This document shows positions 18,814-27,994 of a stretch of 64,000 bases of DNA, one piece after another. Position 1 is the stretch's first letter. Every line of letters begins with the position of its first letter. A program made the position numbers and the translations under genes. The stretch comes from Pinisolibacter aquiterrae (GTDB lineage: Bacteria; Pseudomonadota; Alphaproteobacteria; Rhizobiales; Ancalomicrobiaceae), in NCBI RefSeq assembly GCF_019160155.1, contig NZ_JAFNIH010000025.1, positions 236,220 to 300,219 of the forward strand, given 5' to 3'. Under the pieces are notes generated by a model. The model did not search any database and was not told the DNA's origin. It saw only the letters and a list, made by a program, of their open reading frames with translations.

Positions 18814-19095
18814 GGTCCTGCCTTTTGTTGACGGCGCGCGGGTAACGTCCCGCAGAGCCTATCGAGAGAGCTTGCGCGATCGCCGAGACGCGAACCTGTT
18901 CGAACCATGTCGAACCCGCCCCTCCCCGTCTCGCGGTCGCCTCCGTCTTGAACTAGAGTGCAACACCGCGATCGATCACGAGAGCCATCACAGACCGAAG
19001 CCGACGGTGGGTCAAGCGGAACCTTCCGTGGAAATCCCTATCGCGACGCAAAAAATGGGCATTCGCCGCCCCGCTCGAGAAAATTGGACCGCCAC

Positions 19096-20292
19096 ATGAC
19101 CGACTCAAGGAACGCCTCCCCCGCGACCTCGCCGATGACCCGCCTCGCCCACGGCGGTCGCGTCGAGGGCAGCCCCTTCGTCAATCCGCCGGTGGTCCAC
19201 GCCTCGACCGTGCTCTTCGAGAGCGTCGCGCAGATGAAGGGCAAGTCGGCGACCCCGGCCCGTTACACCTACGGCCGCCGCGGCACGCCGACCTCCGAGA
19301 CCCTCGAGGCGCTGATCACCGAACTGGAGGGCGCCGAGGGCACGGTTCTGACCCCGTCGGGGGCCTCCGCCTGCGTCGTCGCGCTGATGGCGGTTCTGAA
19401 GACCGGCGACCACGTGCTGATGATCGACGGCGTCTACGGCCCGACCCGCGCCGCCTGCGACGGCATCCTGAAGCGATTCGGCATCGAGACGACCTATTTC
19501 GATCCGCACGTCGGCGCAGGCGTCGTCGATCTCGTCCGCCCGAACACCCGCGCCGTCTTCCTCGAGAGCCCGGCCTCGCTCACCTTCGAGATGCCCGACG
19601 TCGCCGCGATCACCCGCGCCCTCGACGGGCTCGGCGCAGCGCGTCCGATCGTCCTCATCGACAACACCTGGGCGACGCCGCTCTTCTATCGGCCGCTCGA
19701 CCACGGGGTCGACGTCTCGATCATGGCGGCGACCAAATACGTGGTCGGCCATTCCGACGCCCTGATCGGCACCATCGCCGCCGGCCCGCGCGCCTGGGCG
19801 AAGATCAAGAGCACCCACGGCGATCTCGGCATGTTCACCGGCCCCGACGACATGTATCTGGCGCTGCGCGGCGCCCGCACCATGGCGGTTCGCCTCGCGC
19901 ATCATCAGGAGAGCGCGCTCACGATCGCCCGTTGGCTGGAGACCCGGCCGGAAGTGTCGCGCGTGCTCCACCCGGCACTGCCGTCGCATCCCGATCACGC
20001 GATCTGGAAGCGCGACTTCGAGGGCGCCTCGGGCCTGTTCTCGATCGTGCTGAAGCCCTGTTCGGAGGAGGCCGTCGCCGCCTTCCTCGACGGGCTCGCG
20101 CTGTTCGGCCTCGGCTATTCCTGGGGCGGCTACGAGAGTCTGGCGATCCCCGCCTTCCCCTCGGCGATCCGCACCGCCGTGCCCTGGGTCGCCGAAGGCC
20201 CGGTCGTGCGCCTGCAGATCGGCCTCGAGGCGACCGAGGACCTGATCGCCGATCTCGCCGCCGGCCTCGATCGGCTCGCCGCACGAGGCTGA
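19096..20292 (+). CDS. metC: Cystathionine beta-lyase (MetC-type Cys/Met enzyme)
   Basis: The 398-residue PLP enzyme belongs to the Cys/Met metabolism family. The family start YTYGRRGTPTSETLE is near residue 55, and the PLP lysine lies in MAATKYVVGHSD. Ending and length fit cystathionine beta-lyase, which cleaves cystathionine to homocysteine, ammonia and pyruvate in methionine synthesis. A methionine gamma-lyase or other family member cannot be excluded. I chose the ATG at 19096 because the upstream frame is not protein-like. It is divergent from aapJ. Confidence 0.85.
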   Translation: MTDSRNASPATSPMTRLAHGGRVEGSPFVNPPVVHASTVLFESVAQMKGKSATPARYTYGRRGTPTSETLEALITELEGAEGTVLTPSGASACVVALMAVLKTGDHVLMIDGVYGPTRAACDGILKRFGIETTYFDPHVGAGVVDLVRPNTRAVFLESPASLTFEMPDVAAITRALDGLGAARPIVLIDNTWATPLFYRPLDHGVDVSIMAATKYVVGHSDALIGTIAAGPRAWAKIKSTHGDLGMFTGPDDMYLALRGARTMAVRLAHHQESALTIARWLETRPEVSRVLHPALPSHPDHAIWKRDFEGASGLFSIVLKPCSEEAVAAFLDGLALFGLGYSWGGYESLAIPAFPSAIRTAVPWVAEGPVVRLQIGLEATEDLIADLAAGLDRLAARG

Positions 20293-20369
20293 GCCGAGAG
20301 AAACTACCTCGATCGGCTCGGCCGGCGAAGTTGAGCCGAGAAGCCACCTCGATCGGCTCGCCGATCGAG
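20290..20369. repeat. Two direct repeats forming alternative hairpins after metC
   Basis: A unit of about 30 bases starting TGAGCCGAG and ending CCTCGATCGGCTCG occurs at 20290-20320 and 20332-20360. The first copy begins on the metC stop codon. Each copy folds with GAGCCGA pairing TCGGCTC. A third fold, CTCGATCGG/CCGATCGAG (20348-20369), would compete with the second. They lie between convergent genes and probably work as a bidirectional terminator. Confidence 0.6.
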
Positions 20370-20376
20370 GAACCGC

Positions 20377-21243
20377 TCAGGCGGTGTGCCCGCGCCGCGC
20401 GGCGAGGAGATCGGCGAGGAGGTCGAACCATCCCGCCGGCCCCGCCGCCCGCCGCACGACGAGACGTCCGTCGGCGCCCTGGGCGAAGACGAGGCCGCGC
20501 GCCGCCAGCCGATGCGCCAGGAAGAAGGTGACGGCCGCGCCGAGCGCGAAACCCGCCGCGACGTCGGAGGGGAAATGAGCGCCGAGGCCGATCCGCGTCA
20601 CCGCGATCGCCGCCCCGGCCGCCCACGCCACCCCGCGCCAACGCGGGAACAACAGCGCGAGCACGGCCGCGCTCGCCCCGGCCGTGGTGGCGTGTCCAGA
20701 AGGGAACGCCGCCCATTGCGCCGAGAAGGCGGCGCCGTGGAGCTGGAAGACGCCGTCGCCGACGAGATGTTCCGGCCGCGCCCGCCCGTAGAGGTTCTTG
20801 ATCGACGAGGCGAAGAGACCGCTGCCGGCGACCGACGCGAAGACGAAGCCGAAGGCCGTCGCCACGCCATGGAGACGCACCCGCACGGCCCGCGTCAGCT
20901 CCGCCGGGTCGATCGCCGCGAGAAGAAGAAGAAGGACGCCCGAGCCGACCAGCAGTTCGACCCCCTCGCCGAACGAGGTGCCGAAGGTCAGGATCCGGTC
21001 GGCGATCGACCCGTCGGCCACCACCGGGCGGAACCGCATCAGGGGATCGAACAGCGGGATCGCCGCGAGCGCCACGACGAGCCCGCACGCCAGGACGAAG
21101 CTCGGCCGCTCCAGCGCCGGGCCGAGCCGGCGCTCGTGCACCGGCCGCCGCCGCGCCGTCAGCCGGGCGCCGTGGCCGAGCCGCCGGAGGGCGGCGCCGA
21201 CCCGTCGCAGGCTCGTCTCGATCAGGGAGGTCGAAAGGGTCAC
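20377..21243 (-). CDS. PAP2-family membrane phosphatase
   Basis: The 288-residue protein has about six membrane spans and the three acid-phosphatase motifs. These are KNLYGRARP (K-x6-RP), PSGH in WAAFPSGHATTAG, and RIGLGAHFPSD with the terminal His and Asp. Such enzymes remove phosphate from undecaprenyl-PP, phosphatidic acid or lipid A at the membrane. I prefer the GTG at 21243, which has GAGGA upstream, because residues upstream of it are not protein-like. Nearby genes do not fix the substrate. Confidence 0.8.
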   Translation of the reverse strand: MTLSTSLIETSLRRVGAALRRLGHGARLTARRRPVHERRLGPALERPSFVLACGLVVALAAIPLFDPLMRFRPVVADGSIADRILTFGTSFGEGVELLVGSGVLLLLLAAIDPAELTRAVRVRLHGVATAFGFVFASVAGSGLFASSIKNLYGRARPEHLVGDGVFQLHGAAFSAQWAAFPSGHATTAGASAAVLALLFPRWRGVAWAAGAAIAVTRIGLGAHFPSDVAAGFALGAAVTFFLAHRLAARGLVFAQGADGRLVVRRAAGPAGWFDLLADLLAARRGHTA

Positions 21244-21322
21244 GCCGGTCCTCGTCTGTTTCCCGCCGGGGCGGTGACTATCACGGTCGAGAAACGGCGG
21301 CAAAAGCGTGACGGTCCGACGC

Positions 21323-21598
21323 TCAATTGTAATGGGGCGACAGCAGCGACGCCGTGCTGACCGGGGGTAGACCGTTGGACGATTCGTCACCCGGCACCGG
21401 CGGCAGCAGCGGCATCCGCCGCGCCGGCGCCGCGCCCCCCGCCGACGGGACGCTCGGCTGCGGCGCCGGCGTCGCCGCGATCGGCGAGACGTAGTCGGAC
21501 TGATAGACCGACCCGCTCGAGCAGGCCCCGAGCGCCAAGCCGACGGCTGCGAGGGCGATCACGAGCGAAGCGCGGCGAAGCGACGAAGATTGACTCAC
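21323..21598 (-). CDS. Small lipoprotein of unknown function
   Basis: The 91-residue protein has a GTG start, a short basic N-terminus, a hydrophobic stretch and the lipobox LGAC, so the mature protein should be lipid-anchored at about Cys 27. The rest is low-complexity and Pro/Ala-rich (PAPQPSVPSAGG), without a recognised domain. It is separated from the PAP2 gene by about 80 bases on the same strand and may share its transcript. Confidence 0.65.
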   Translation of the reverse strand: MSQSSSLRRASLVIALAAVGLALGACSSGSVYQSDYVSPIAATPAPQPSVPSAGGAAPARRMPLLPPVPGDESSNGLPPVSTASLLSPHYN

Positions 21599-22006
21599 GA
21601 TTGGGATCCTCCCCTGACGGTCATCCGGTCGCGGCCGTCGACGACGCGAAGCCGCCGACCCGATCCGACCACGATACCGAGATCGAAACGAACGAACCTG
21701 AAATTTGACTCGATCGGCTCGAGAAGTCGTTAAACACCACCCCGCGCCGACGGCGATCGGTCGGGGTGGTTGACCGAATCTGAATCCGCCCCCCCTCGAC
21801 ACCGAATCGTGAACCCTTCGCCACCCCGAGCCGGTCGGAAGGGTCGAAGTTGCATGCAAAATATGTAATATCATGGCCCGCACTTGCTCCATGTCAAAGA
21901 TTCGACCCTCGGTCTCGTGCGAAAGACGCATCGCGTCGCCCCCGACGCACAGGATTTCAGCAGATTCGACGAACACGGCCGATGAAGGCCGGAGAGGAAC
22001 GTCTCG
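21599..22006. other. Divergent promoter region before the oxidoreductase genes
   Basis: This stretch of 408 bases is locally less GC-rich than its surroundings. It holds the palindrome TTGCATGCAA (about 21848-21857), directly followed by an AT-rich block (AATATGTAATAT) that could serve as an operator and -10 region. TTGACT at about 21707 is a candidate -35. The sequence CTCGATCGGCTCG, also seen downstream of metC, recurs at about 21711. No gene is visible. Confidence 0.4.
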
Positions 22007-23758
22007 ATGTCGACGACGAGAAAGTCGGTTTCCATCGTCATCGCCGGCAGTGGCGGAACCGGCGCCATCACCGCCGGCAGCACCCTGCTCGCCGCCGCCG
22101 CGCGTGACGGCCACTACGGCCTGATGACGAAGCTCTCCGGCGCCCAGGTGCGCGGCGGCGAGGCGGCCGCGCTGATCGAGATCGGCCGCTCCGGCATCGA
22201 CGGTCCGATCGAGGCCCAGCCCGACCGTTTCGACGCCCTGATCGCCCTCGATTGGGAGAACATTCAGCGCTTCGCCCCCGAGATCCCGCTCGACGGCGAC
22301 AGCGTCGTTCTCTCCGACCCCAAGGCCGGCCCGGTTCCGGCGGTGATCGCCGCCACCGGCGCGCGCATCCTCGAGGTGGCCTTCGGCGCGCTCGCCGGCT
22401 CGGTCGAAGGTGGCCGCATCAACATGGTCGGCTTCGGCGTCGCCGCCCGCCTCGCCGGTCTCGACGAGACCGCGATCGAGGCGGCGATCCGTGCCCAGAT
22501 CGGGGCCAAGGGCGAGAAGGCGGTGGCCGCGAGCCTCGCCGCCGCGAAGGTCGGCGCCGAGGCGCTCGCCGCTCTCGGCGTCTCGATGGCGCTCTCGCCC
22601 GGCGAGAAGAAGGCGCGCTGGATGTGTTCCGGCAACGACGCCGTCGGCCTCGGGGCCCTGCGCGGCGGCATCGAATTCGTCGCCGCCTATCCGATCACCC
22701 CGGCCACCGAGATCACCGAGTGGCTGGCGGTCGAGATGCAGGAACACGGCGGCCGCGTCGTGCTGGCCGAGGACGAGATCGCCGCCATCAACATGTGCTG
22801 CGGCGCGGCCTATGCCGGCGTGCCGACCATGACCATCACCTCCGGCCCCGGCCTCGCGCTCAAGGTCGAGACGCTCGGCCTCGCCATCGCCGCCGAACTG
22901 CCGATGGTGGTCGTCGACGTCATGCGCGTCGGCCCCTCGACCGGCATCCCGACCAAGTCCGACCAGGGCGATCTCGACATCGCCCTCCACGGCACCCCGG
23001 GCGATGCGCCGCGCGTGGTTCTGGCGCCGATCTCGATCGCCGACTGCGCCGCCACCACCGAACGCGCCGTCCATGTCGCCGAGGCGCTCCAGACGCCGGT
23101 GATGCTCCTCTCCGACCAGTCGCTCGGCCAGACCCAGACCATCATCGACATCCCCCGGACCCGCCCGGCGCCGCTGAAGCGTCTGGTCGAGCCGGCCGTG
23201 ACCGGCCCCGACTTCCGCCGCTATGCTCTGACCGAGAGCGGCGTCTCGCCGATGCCGGCCCCCGGCAATCCCGGCACCCAGTGGGTCGCCGACGGTCTCT
23301 CCCACAAGGAGAGCGGCCATCCCTCCAACGCCGCCGTCGATCACATCGCACAGATGAAGAAGCGTCTGCGCAAGCTCGAGACCTTCGACTGGGGCGACAC
23401 CTGGGGCGAGGTCCACGGCCCCGCCGACGCGACGCTGGCGCTGATCGCCTTCGGGTCCACCGTCGGCCCGGCCGCCGAGGCCGCCCGCCGCCTGACCGAG
23501 GCCGGCACGCCGACCCGCGTGGTCGCGCTGCGCCTGATCGCGCCCTTGCAGAAGAACCGGCTCGCCGAGGCGCTCGCCGGCACCGCTCGCGTGGTGGTGG
23601 TCGAGCAGAACGCCTCCGGCCAGCTCTTCCGCCATCTCCTCGGCGAACGCGCCCTCGGCCCCGGCGCCGAGAGCTTCGCCCGCCCCGGCCCGGCGCCCTT
23701 CCGCGCCGCCGAGATCGTCGCCCACCTCACCGCCGAGACCCGCGAGGCCGCCGAATGA
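22007..23758 (+). CDS. korA: 2-oxoacid:ferredoxin oxidoreductase, fused gamma-alpha subunit
   Basis: The 583-residue subunit joins the gamma domain (about 1-190: IAGSGGTGAITAGSTLL, then LSGAQVRGGEA) to the alpha domain (from about 200: YPITPATEITEWLA). This is the two-subunit layout of 2-oxoglutarate:ferredoxin oxidoreductase KorAB. The enzyme oxidatively decarboxylates a 2-oxoacid to the acyl-CoA and reduces ferredoxin. A 2-oxoglutarate preference is inferred from the layout, so pyruvate or branched oxoacids remain possible. A GAGAGGA ribosome site precedes the ATG. The stop overlaps the beta-subunit start. Confidence 0.85.
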   Translation: MSTTRKSVSIVIAGSGGTGAITAGSTLLAAAARDGHYGLMTKLSGAQVRGGEAAALIEIGRSGIDGPIEAQPDRFDALIALDWENIQRFAPEIPLDGDSVVLSDPKAGPVPAVIAATGARILEVAFGALAGSVEGGRINMVGFGVAARLAGLDETAIEAAIRAQIGAKGEKAVAASLAAAKVGAEALAALGVSMALSPGEKKARWMCSGNDAVGLGALRGGIEFVAAYPITPATEITEWLAVEMQEHGGRVVLAEDEIAAINMCCGAAYAGVPTMTITSGPGLALKVETLGLAIAAELPMVVVDVMRVGPSTGIPTKSDQGDLDIALHGTPGDAPRVVLAPISIADCAATTERAVHVAEALQTPVMLLSDQSLGQTQTIIDIPRTRPAPLKRLVEPAVTGPDFRRYALTESGVSPMPAPGNPGTQWVADGLSHKESGHPSNAAVDHIAQMKKRLRKLETFDWGDTWGEVHGPADATLALIAFGSTVGPAAEAARRLTEAGTPTRVVALRLIAPLQKNRLAEALAGTARVVVVEQNASGQLFRHLLGERALGPGAESFARPGPAPFRAAEIVAHLTAETREAAE

Positions 23759-24609
23759 CCATCCACGAAGCTCCTCACGTCTGCCCGCAACAGGCCTTGA
23801 CGCTCAAGGACTTCAAGTCCTCGGTCGAGCCGATCTGGTGTTCCGGCTGCGGCGACTTCGGCGTGCTCCAGGCGCTCCAGCGCGCGCTCGCCGAACTCGG
23901 CCGTCCGCCGCACGAGGTGGTGGTGGTCTCCGGCATCGGCTGCTCGTCGCGGCTGCCGGCCTATACCACCGCCTACGGCTTCCACGGCGTCCACGGCCGG
24001 GCGCTGCCGGTGGCGACGGGCTTGAAGCTCGCCCGTCCCGACCTCGAGGTGATCACCGTCGGCGGCGACGGCGACGGCTATTCGATCGGCGGCAACCACT
24101 TCCTGCACGCCTGCCGTCGCAACGTCGACATCACCTATATCGTCATGGACAACCGCGTCTACGGCATGACCAAGGGCCAGCCCTCGCCGACGACCGAAGC
24201 CGATTGGGACAGCGACGCCGCCCCCGGCGGCACCGGCGTGAAGCCCTTCTCGCCGCTCGCCATCGCGCTCGCCGCCGGCGCCAATTTCGTCGCGCGCGGC
24301 TTCGCCCTCGACGTCAAGCCGCTGGCCGCCGTCATCGCCGAGGCGGTGCGCCACCCCGGCTTCTCCTTCGTCGAGGTGCTCTCCCCCTGCATCACCTTCC
24401 GCCCGGAAGAGATGGAGTGGAAGAAGACGATCGAGCGCAACGCCGTCACCGCGACGACCGATCGCACCGAGGCGACCGCCAAGGTCCTCGGCGCCAACGA
24501 GATGACCACGGGCATCTTCTTCAAGGGAGATCGCGGCGCCTATGCGAGCGCGCCGACCGGCCATGGCGACGCGGAGAAGATCGCCGAGAAGTTCGTCGTC
24601 GGCGCGTGA
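23755..24609 (+). CDS. korB: 2-oxoacid:ferredoxin oxidoreductase, beta subunit
   Basis: The 284-residue subunit binds thiamine diphosphate and a 4Fe-4S cluster. Cys 29 and Cys 32 (WCSGCGDFG), Cys 63 (GIGCSS) and a Cys in LSPC near 210 are the expected cluster ligands. GGDGDGYSIGGNH is the diphosphate/Mg site and is followed by MDNRVYGMTKGQ. It starts in the four-base overlap with the alpha gene. No separate ferredoxin-like delta subunit follows, which fits the KorAB type. Confidence 0.88.
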   Translation: MTIHEAPHVCPQQALTLKDFKSSVEPIWCSGCGDFGVLQALQRALAELGRPPHEVVVVSGIGCSSRLPAYTTAYGFHGVHGRALPVATGLKLARPDLEVITVGGDGDGYSIGGNHFLHACRRNVDITYIVMDNRVYGMTKGQPSPTTEADWDSDAAPGGTGVKPFSPLAIALAAGANFVARGFALDVKPLAAVIAEAVRHPGFSFVEVLSPCITFRPEEMEWKKTIERNAVTATTDRTEATAKVLGANEMTTGIFFKGDRGAYASAPTGHGDAEKIAEKFVVGA

Positions 24610-24638
24610 GGCCGAAGACGGAAGCAGTGCGGACGTTT

Positions 24639-24666
24639 GCCGTCGGCGCCTTCGGCTGCCGACGGC
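24639..24666. terminator. Hairpin between convergent genes
   Basis: Arms GCCGTCGGC (24639-24647) and GCCGACGGC (24658-24666) surround a ten-base loop. It lies 29 bases after the oxidoreductase stop and about 50 bases from the end of the opposing gene. Confidence 0.55.
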
Positions 24667-24718
24667 CGGGGGAGAGGGGCTCGCGCACGACGCGGGCCCC
24701 TTTCGCGTTTCTCCGGCG

Positions 24719-25243
24719 TCAGTTGGAGAGGTCGCAATAGAGCGCCGCCCGCCCGTCGAGATCGAGCCCGGTCGAGGCCTCGATCTCCGCGTATTCGACC
24801 GCCATCGCCGCGTTGCTCCGCTTCACCCGTTCCGCGAAGGTCGCGGTCACGGCCTCGGCCGGCGCCGCGAATTCCACCGCCCAGGCGTGGATGCCGTTCT
24901 CCTTGCCGAGCGAGAACACGAACCGCTTCACCGCGACCCCGCGCCAGGTCCCGTCGAGCGGCACGCTCACCTCGACCCACTCGCCCTTGTCGACGGCCGC
25001 CGCCGGCCCGATCGCGGCGGCGAGATCGGCGGGGGCGGCGATCTTCGTCCCGCGCCGGATCGGCGGCGTGTGGCGCGCCACCAACGATTGTTCGAACGCC
25101 TGAAAGGCCGGCGACTGACGGCAGCCGTCGTCCATGCCCTCCAGAAATCCGTCGAACACCGCACCGGCCCGAACCGGCACCGGCGCCGCGACGAGAACGA
25201 GGCCGGCGAGAGCGGCGATGACGATGCGAGACGGCTGCGACAT
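24719..25243 (-). CDS. Secreted protein of unknown function
   Basis: The 174-residue protein has a signal peptide ending near VRA-GAVFD (about residue 26). The mature domain of about 145 residues contains two Cys that could form a disulfide (DDGCRQS and ALYCDLSN). I do not recognise the family. A GGAGGAG ribosome site right before the ATG at 25243 argues for this start over the longer frame. It is divergent from the MFS gene. Confidence 0.65.
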   Translation of the reverse strand: MSQPSRIVIAALAGLVLVAAPVPVRAGAVFDGFLEGMDDGCRQSPAFQAFEQSLVARHTPPIRRGTKIAAPADLAAAIGPAAAVDKGEWVEVSVPLDGTWRGVAVKRFVFSLGKENGIHAWAVEFAAPAEAVTATFAERVKRSNAAMAVEYAEIEASTGLDLDGRAALYCDLSN

Positions 25244-25458
25244 GGACTCCTCCCTCGTCGGGGCGACGATCACGCGGAACGCGAGAAGGATCATCGCGCG
25301 CCGCCGTGTCGCGTCCATGACCTCGCGCAACCCAGCCCTGCGACGCCTCGACGCCTTGTTCGCGCCGTCGCGCTTGGCGGAGCGGCGCGGCGCGTGCGAG
25401 GCTCGCGCCGCGCCCTCCCGCGCCCCATCCCCCGCACCCGAGAGCCGAGACGAGACCG

Positions 25459-26613
25459 ATGTCCGCAGCCGATCGCGTCCTCAGCCCCCGGGCCTTCGCC
25501 GGCCTCGCCGCCCTTCTGGTCGGCCTCGGTTTCGGGCGCTTCGCCTATACCGCGCTGGTGCCCGGCCTGATCGAGGAGGGATGGATCGGCCCCCACGGCG
25601 CCGGCACGCTCGCCGCCGCCAATTTCGCCGGTTACCTCCTCGGCGCCATCGCCGCCGCCCGCATCGCCGCGCGATTCGGCGCCCCCCGGTCGCTCCGGAT
25701 CGCGATGCTCGCCACGGCGCTGTCGCTGTTCGCGGCGATGGTGCCCTTCGGCGTCGTCTGGCTCTCGGCGGCGCGATTCGTCTCCGGCTTCGGCGGCGCC
25801 GTGCTGATCGTCGTCGCTCCCGCCGCCGCCTCGCTCCAGGCGCCGGCCTCCAAACGCGGCATCGTCGCCGGAATCGTCTTCACCGGCGTCGGGCTCGGCA
25901 TCGCGCTCTCGGGCACCCTGGTGCCGCTGCTGGCGCGCTCCGGCATCGCCGTCACCTGGGGCGCGCTCGGCCTCGGCGCCCTGGTGCTGACGATCCTCGC
26001 CGCCCCGGTCTGGCCGGACCTGCCGCGCCCGAGCGCGACCACCACGGTGAGCCGCCCCTCGCTCGCCGTCGCCCTCTTCGCCTTCGGTTACGGCCTCGAC
26101 GGCGCCGGCTCGATCCCCCACACCGTCTATTGGGTCGACTGGATCGCCCGCGACCTCGGGCGCGGCCTGCCCGCCGGCGGTCTGCAATGGACGCTGTTCG
26201 GCCTCGGCGCCGCCCTCGGGCCGCTCGTCGCCGGCCGCATCGCCGATCGCGTCGGCTTTCGCGCCGCGCTGGTCGGGGCCTTGTTGCTGAAGGCCTGCGT
26301 GATCGCCCTGCCGCTCGCCTCGACCGGGTTCCTCGCCCTGGCGGTCTCCTCGATCGTCGTCGGCGGCATCACCCCGACCTCGGGCATGCTCGCCTCCGGC
26401 TGTGCCCGCGAGATCGACGGCGCCGAGCATCACGCCCGTAACTGGGCGCTCGCCACGACGGGTTACGCGGCGGCCCAGGCGCTCGGCGCCCTCGCCTTCG
26501 GTCAGGTCTTCGCCGCCACCGGATCCTATCCGCTGCTCTTCGCCTGCGGCGCCTCGCTCCTCGTCCTCGGCGCCGTGATCGCCTGGATCGGCACGAAGCC
26601 CGCGCGCGCCTGA
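25459..26613 (+). CDS. MFS transporter, YbfB/YjiJ family
   Basis: The 384-residue protein is predicted to span the membrane about 12 times. The start GLGFGRFAYTALVPGLIEEGW and the GYLLGAIAAARIAARFG loop are typical of the YbfB/YjiJ (MFS_4) group of uncharacterised exporters. No ligand can be named. The stop codon sits in a 14-base sequence that is repeated 32 bases later, shortly before the next gene's end. Confidence 0.8.
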   Translation: MSAADRVLSPRAFAGLAALLVGLGFGRFAYTALVPGLIEEGWIGPHGAGTLAAANFAGYLLGAIAAARIAARFGAPRSLRIAMLATALSLFAAMVPFGVVWLSAARFVSGFGGAVLIVVAPAAASLQAPASKRGIVAGIVFTGVGLGIALSGTLVPLLARSGIAVTWGALGLGALVLTILAAPVWPDLPRPSATTTVSRPSLAVALFAFGYGLDGAGSIPHTVYWVDWIARDLGRGLPAGGLQWTLFGLGAALGPLVAGRIADRVGFRAALVGALLLKACVIALPLASTGFLALAVSSIVVGGITPTSGMLASGCAREIDGAEHHARNWALATTGYAAAQALGALAFGQVFAATGSYPLLFACGASLLVLGAVIAWIGTKPARA

Positions 26614-26658
26614 CGCGCGCAATTCACGACGTCTCGCGCGCCTGACGCGGGCGCCGGC

Positions 26659-27828
26659 TCAGCCGATCTTCGGCAGCCACCGGCCCAGCCGATCCGTCGC
26701 CTCGACCATGTCCGCCATCGTCCCGGCGAAGGAGAAGCGCACATAGCCGTGGCCGCGCGCGGCGTCGAAATCCGGCCCCGGCGTCGCCGCCACCCCGGCC
26801 TCGGCCAGCATCCGCTTCACGAAGTCGATGCTGTCGTTGGAGAAGCGCGCCACCGACGCATAGGCGTAGAAGGCGCCGTCGACCGGCAGCAGATCGTCGA
26901 AGCCGAGACGCGGCAGATGCTCGAGCAGGAAGGCGCGGTTGGCGGTATAGCCCGCCTTGACCACGTCGAGCTCGACGGTGGAGGCGGGATCGAAGGCGGC
27001 GAGCGCGGCGCGCTGCGAGATCTCGTTGTTGGAGAGCGTCAGGTTCTGCGCCAGCCGATCGATCGGCTTCGCCAGCACCTCCGGCATCACCATCCAGCCG
27101 ATCCGCCAGCCGGTCATGCAATAGTATTTGGAGAAGGAATTGACGACGATCGCCCGGTCCGACGAGGCGAGCGCCGTCGCCTGCCGGCCGTTGTGGACGA
27201 GGCCGTGATAGATCTCGTCGGAGATGAACCAGAGCCCCATGGCGTCGGCCGCCTTGACCAGCGCGTCGAGCACCTCGGGGCTGTACATCGTGCCGGTGGG
27301 ATTGGCCGGCGAGGCGATCAGGACGCCGTCGAGCGGCTTTTCCGCATGCGCCCGCTCGAGCATCTCCGGCGTCAGCGCCCAACGCGTCTCCGGCCCGCAT
27401 TCGATCTCCACCGCCTCGAGCCCGAGGGCGGCGAGGAGATTGCGATAGGCCGGATAGCCCGGCGTCGGCATGGCGACCCGCGCCCCCGGCTCGAAGGCGG
27501 CGAGGAAGGCGAGGTTGAAGGCGCCCGAAGACCCCGCCGTCACCGCGATCCGGTCCGGCGCCACGGCGATGCCGTAGGTCGCGGCGTAATGGCCGGCGAT
27601 CGCCTCGCGCAATTCGCGGATGCCGAGCGCCTCGGTGTAGCCGAGCCGGCCGTCGAGGGCGCGCTTGGCGGCGGCGATCACCCGCGAGGGCGCGTTGGCG
27701 CCGGGCTGGCCGACCTCCATGTGGATCACCCGATGTCCCGCCCGCTCGCGCTCCACCGCCGCCGCCAGAACCTCCATGGCGATGAACGGGGCGACAGAGG
27801 AACGATGCGACGGCTGGAAACGGGACAT
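26659..27828 (-). CDS. Class I/II PLP aminotransferase
   Basis: The 389-residue fold-type-I aminotransferase shows SSGAFNLAFLAAFEPG, then SPANPTGT with the PLP-contacting Asn, then ISDEIYHGL. The PLP lysine is in NSFSKYYCMTGWRIGW. This form resembles the aspartate/alanine aminotransferase-like enzymes found widely in bacteria; the amino donor is not predictable. The ATG giving MSRFQPSHR was chosen because upstream residues are not protein-like. It is divergent from the DUF3050 gene, with 166 bases between them. Confidence 0.85.
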   Translation of the reverse strand: MSRFQPSHRSSVAPFIAMEVLAAAVERERAGHRVIHMEVGQPGANAPSRVIAAAKRALDGRLGYTEALGIRELREAIAGHYAATYGIAVAPDRIAVTAGSSGAFNLAFLAAFEPGARVAMPTPGYPAYRNLLAALGLEAVEIECGPETRWALTPEMLERAHAEKPLDGVLIASPANPTGTMYSPEVLDALVKAADAMGLWFISDEIYHGLVHNGRQATALASSDRAIVVNSFSKYYCMTGWRIGWMVMPEVLAKPIDRLAQNLTLSNNEISQRAALAAFDPASTVELDVVKAGYTANRAFLLEHLPRLGFDDLLPVDGAFYAYASVARFSNDSIDFVKRMLAEAGVAATPGPDFDAARGHGYVRFSFAGTMADMVEATDRLGRWLPKIG

Positions 27829-27994
27829 GACGGGCTCCGAGAAGTGGGACGGGTCAGCAATAGCGCAGTCGGATCGCGGCGACGACCCCCCTCGCCGCCG
27901 CCGGTTGCGCCCGATCCGCGGTGGCCCTAGATATATGAGAAATGACGAATATGAAGAACCGCCGGCAACGGGCGGTCGCGGAGAGGAAACGAGA

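Noticed and set aside
21323..23725. An 800-codon minus-strand frame covering the lipoprotein and the complement of korA
   Set aside because: Only the last 91 codons have protein character (signal peptide and lipobox); the rest mirrors korA.
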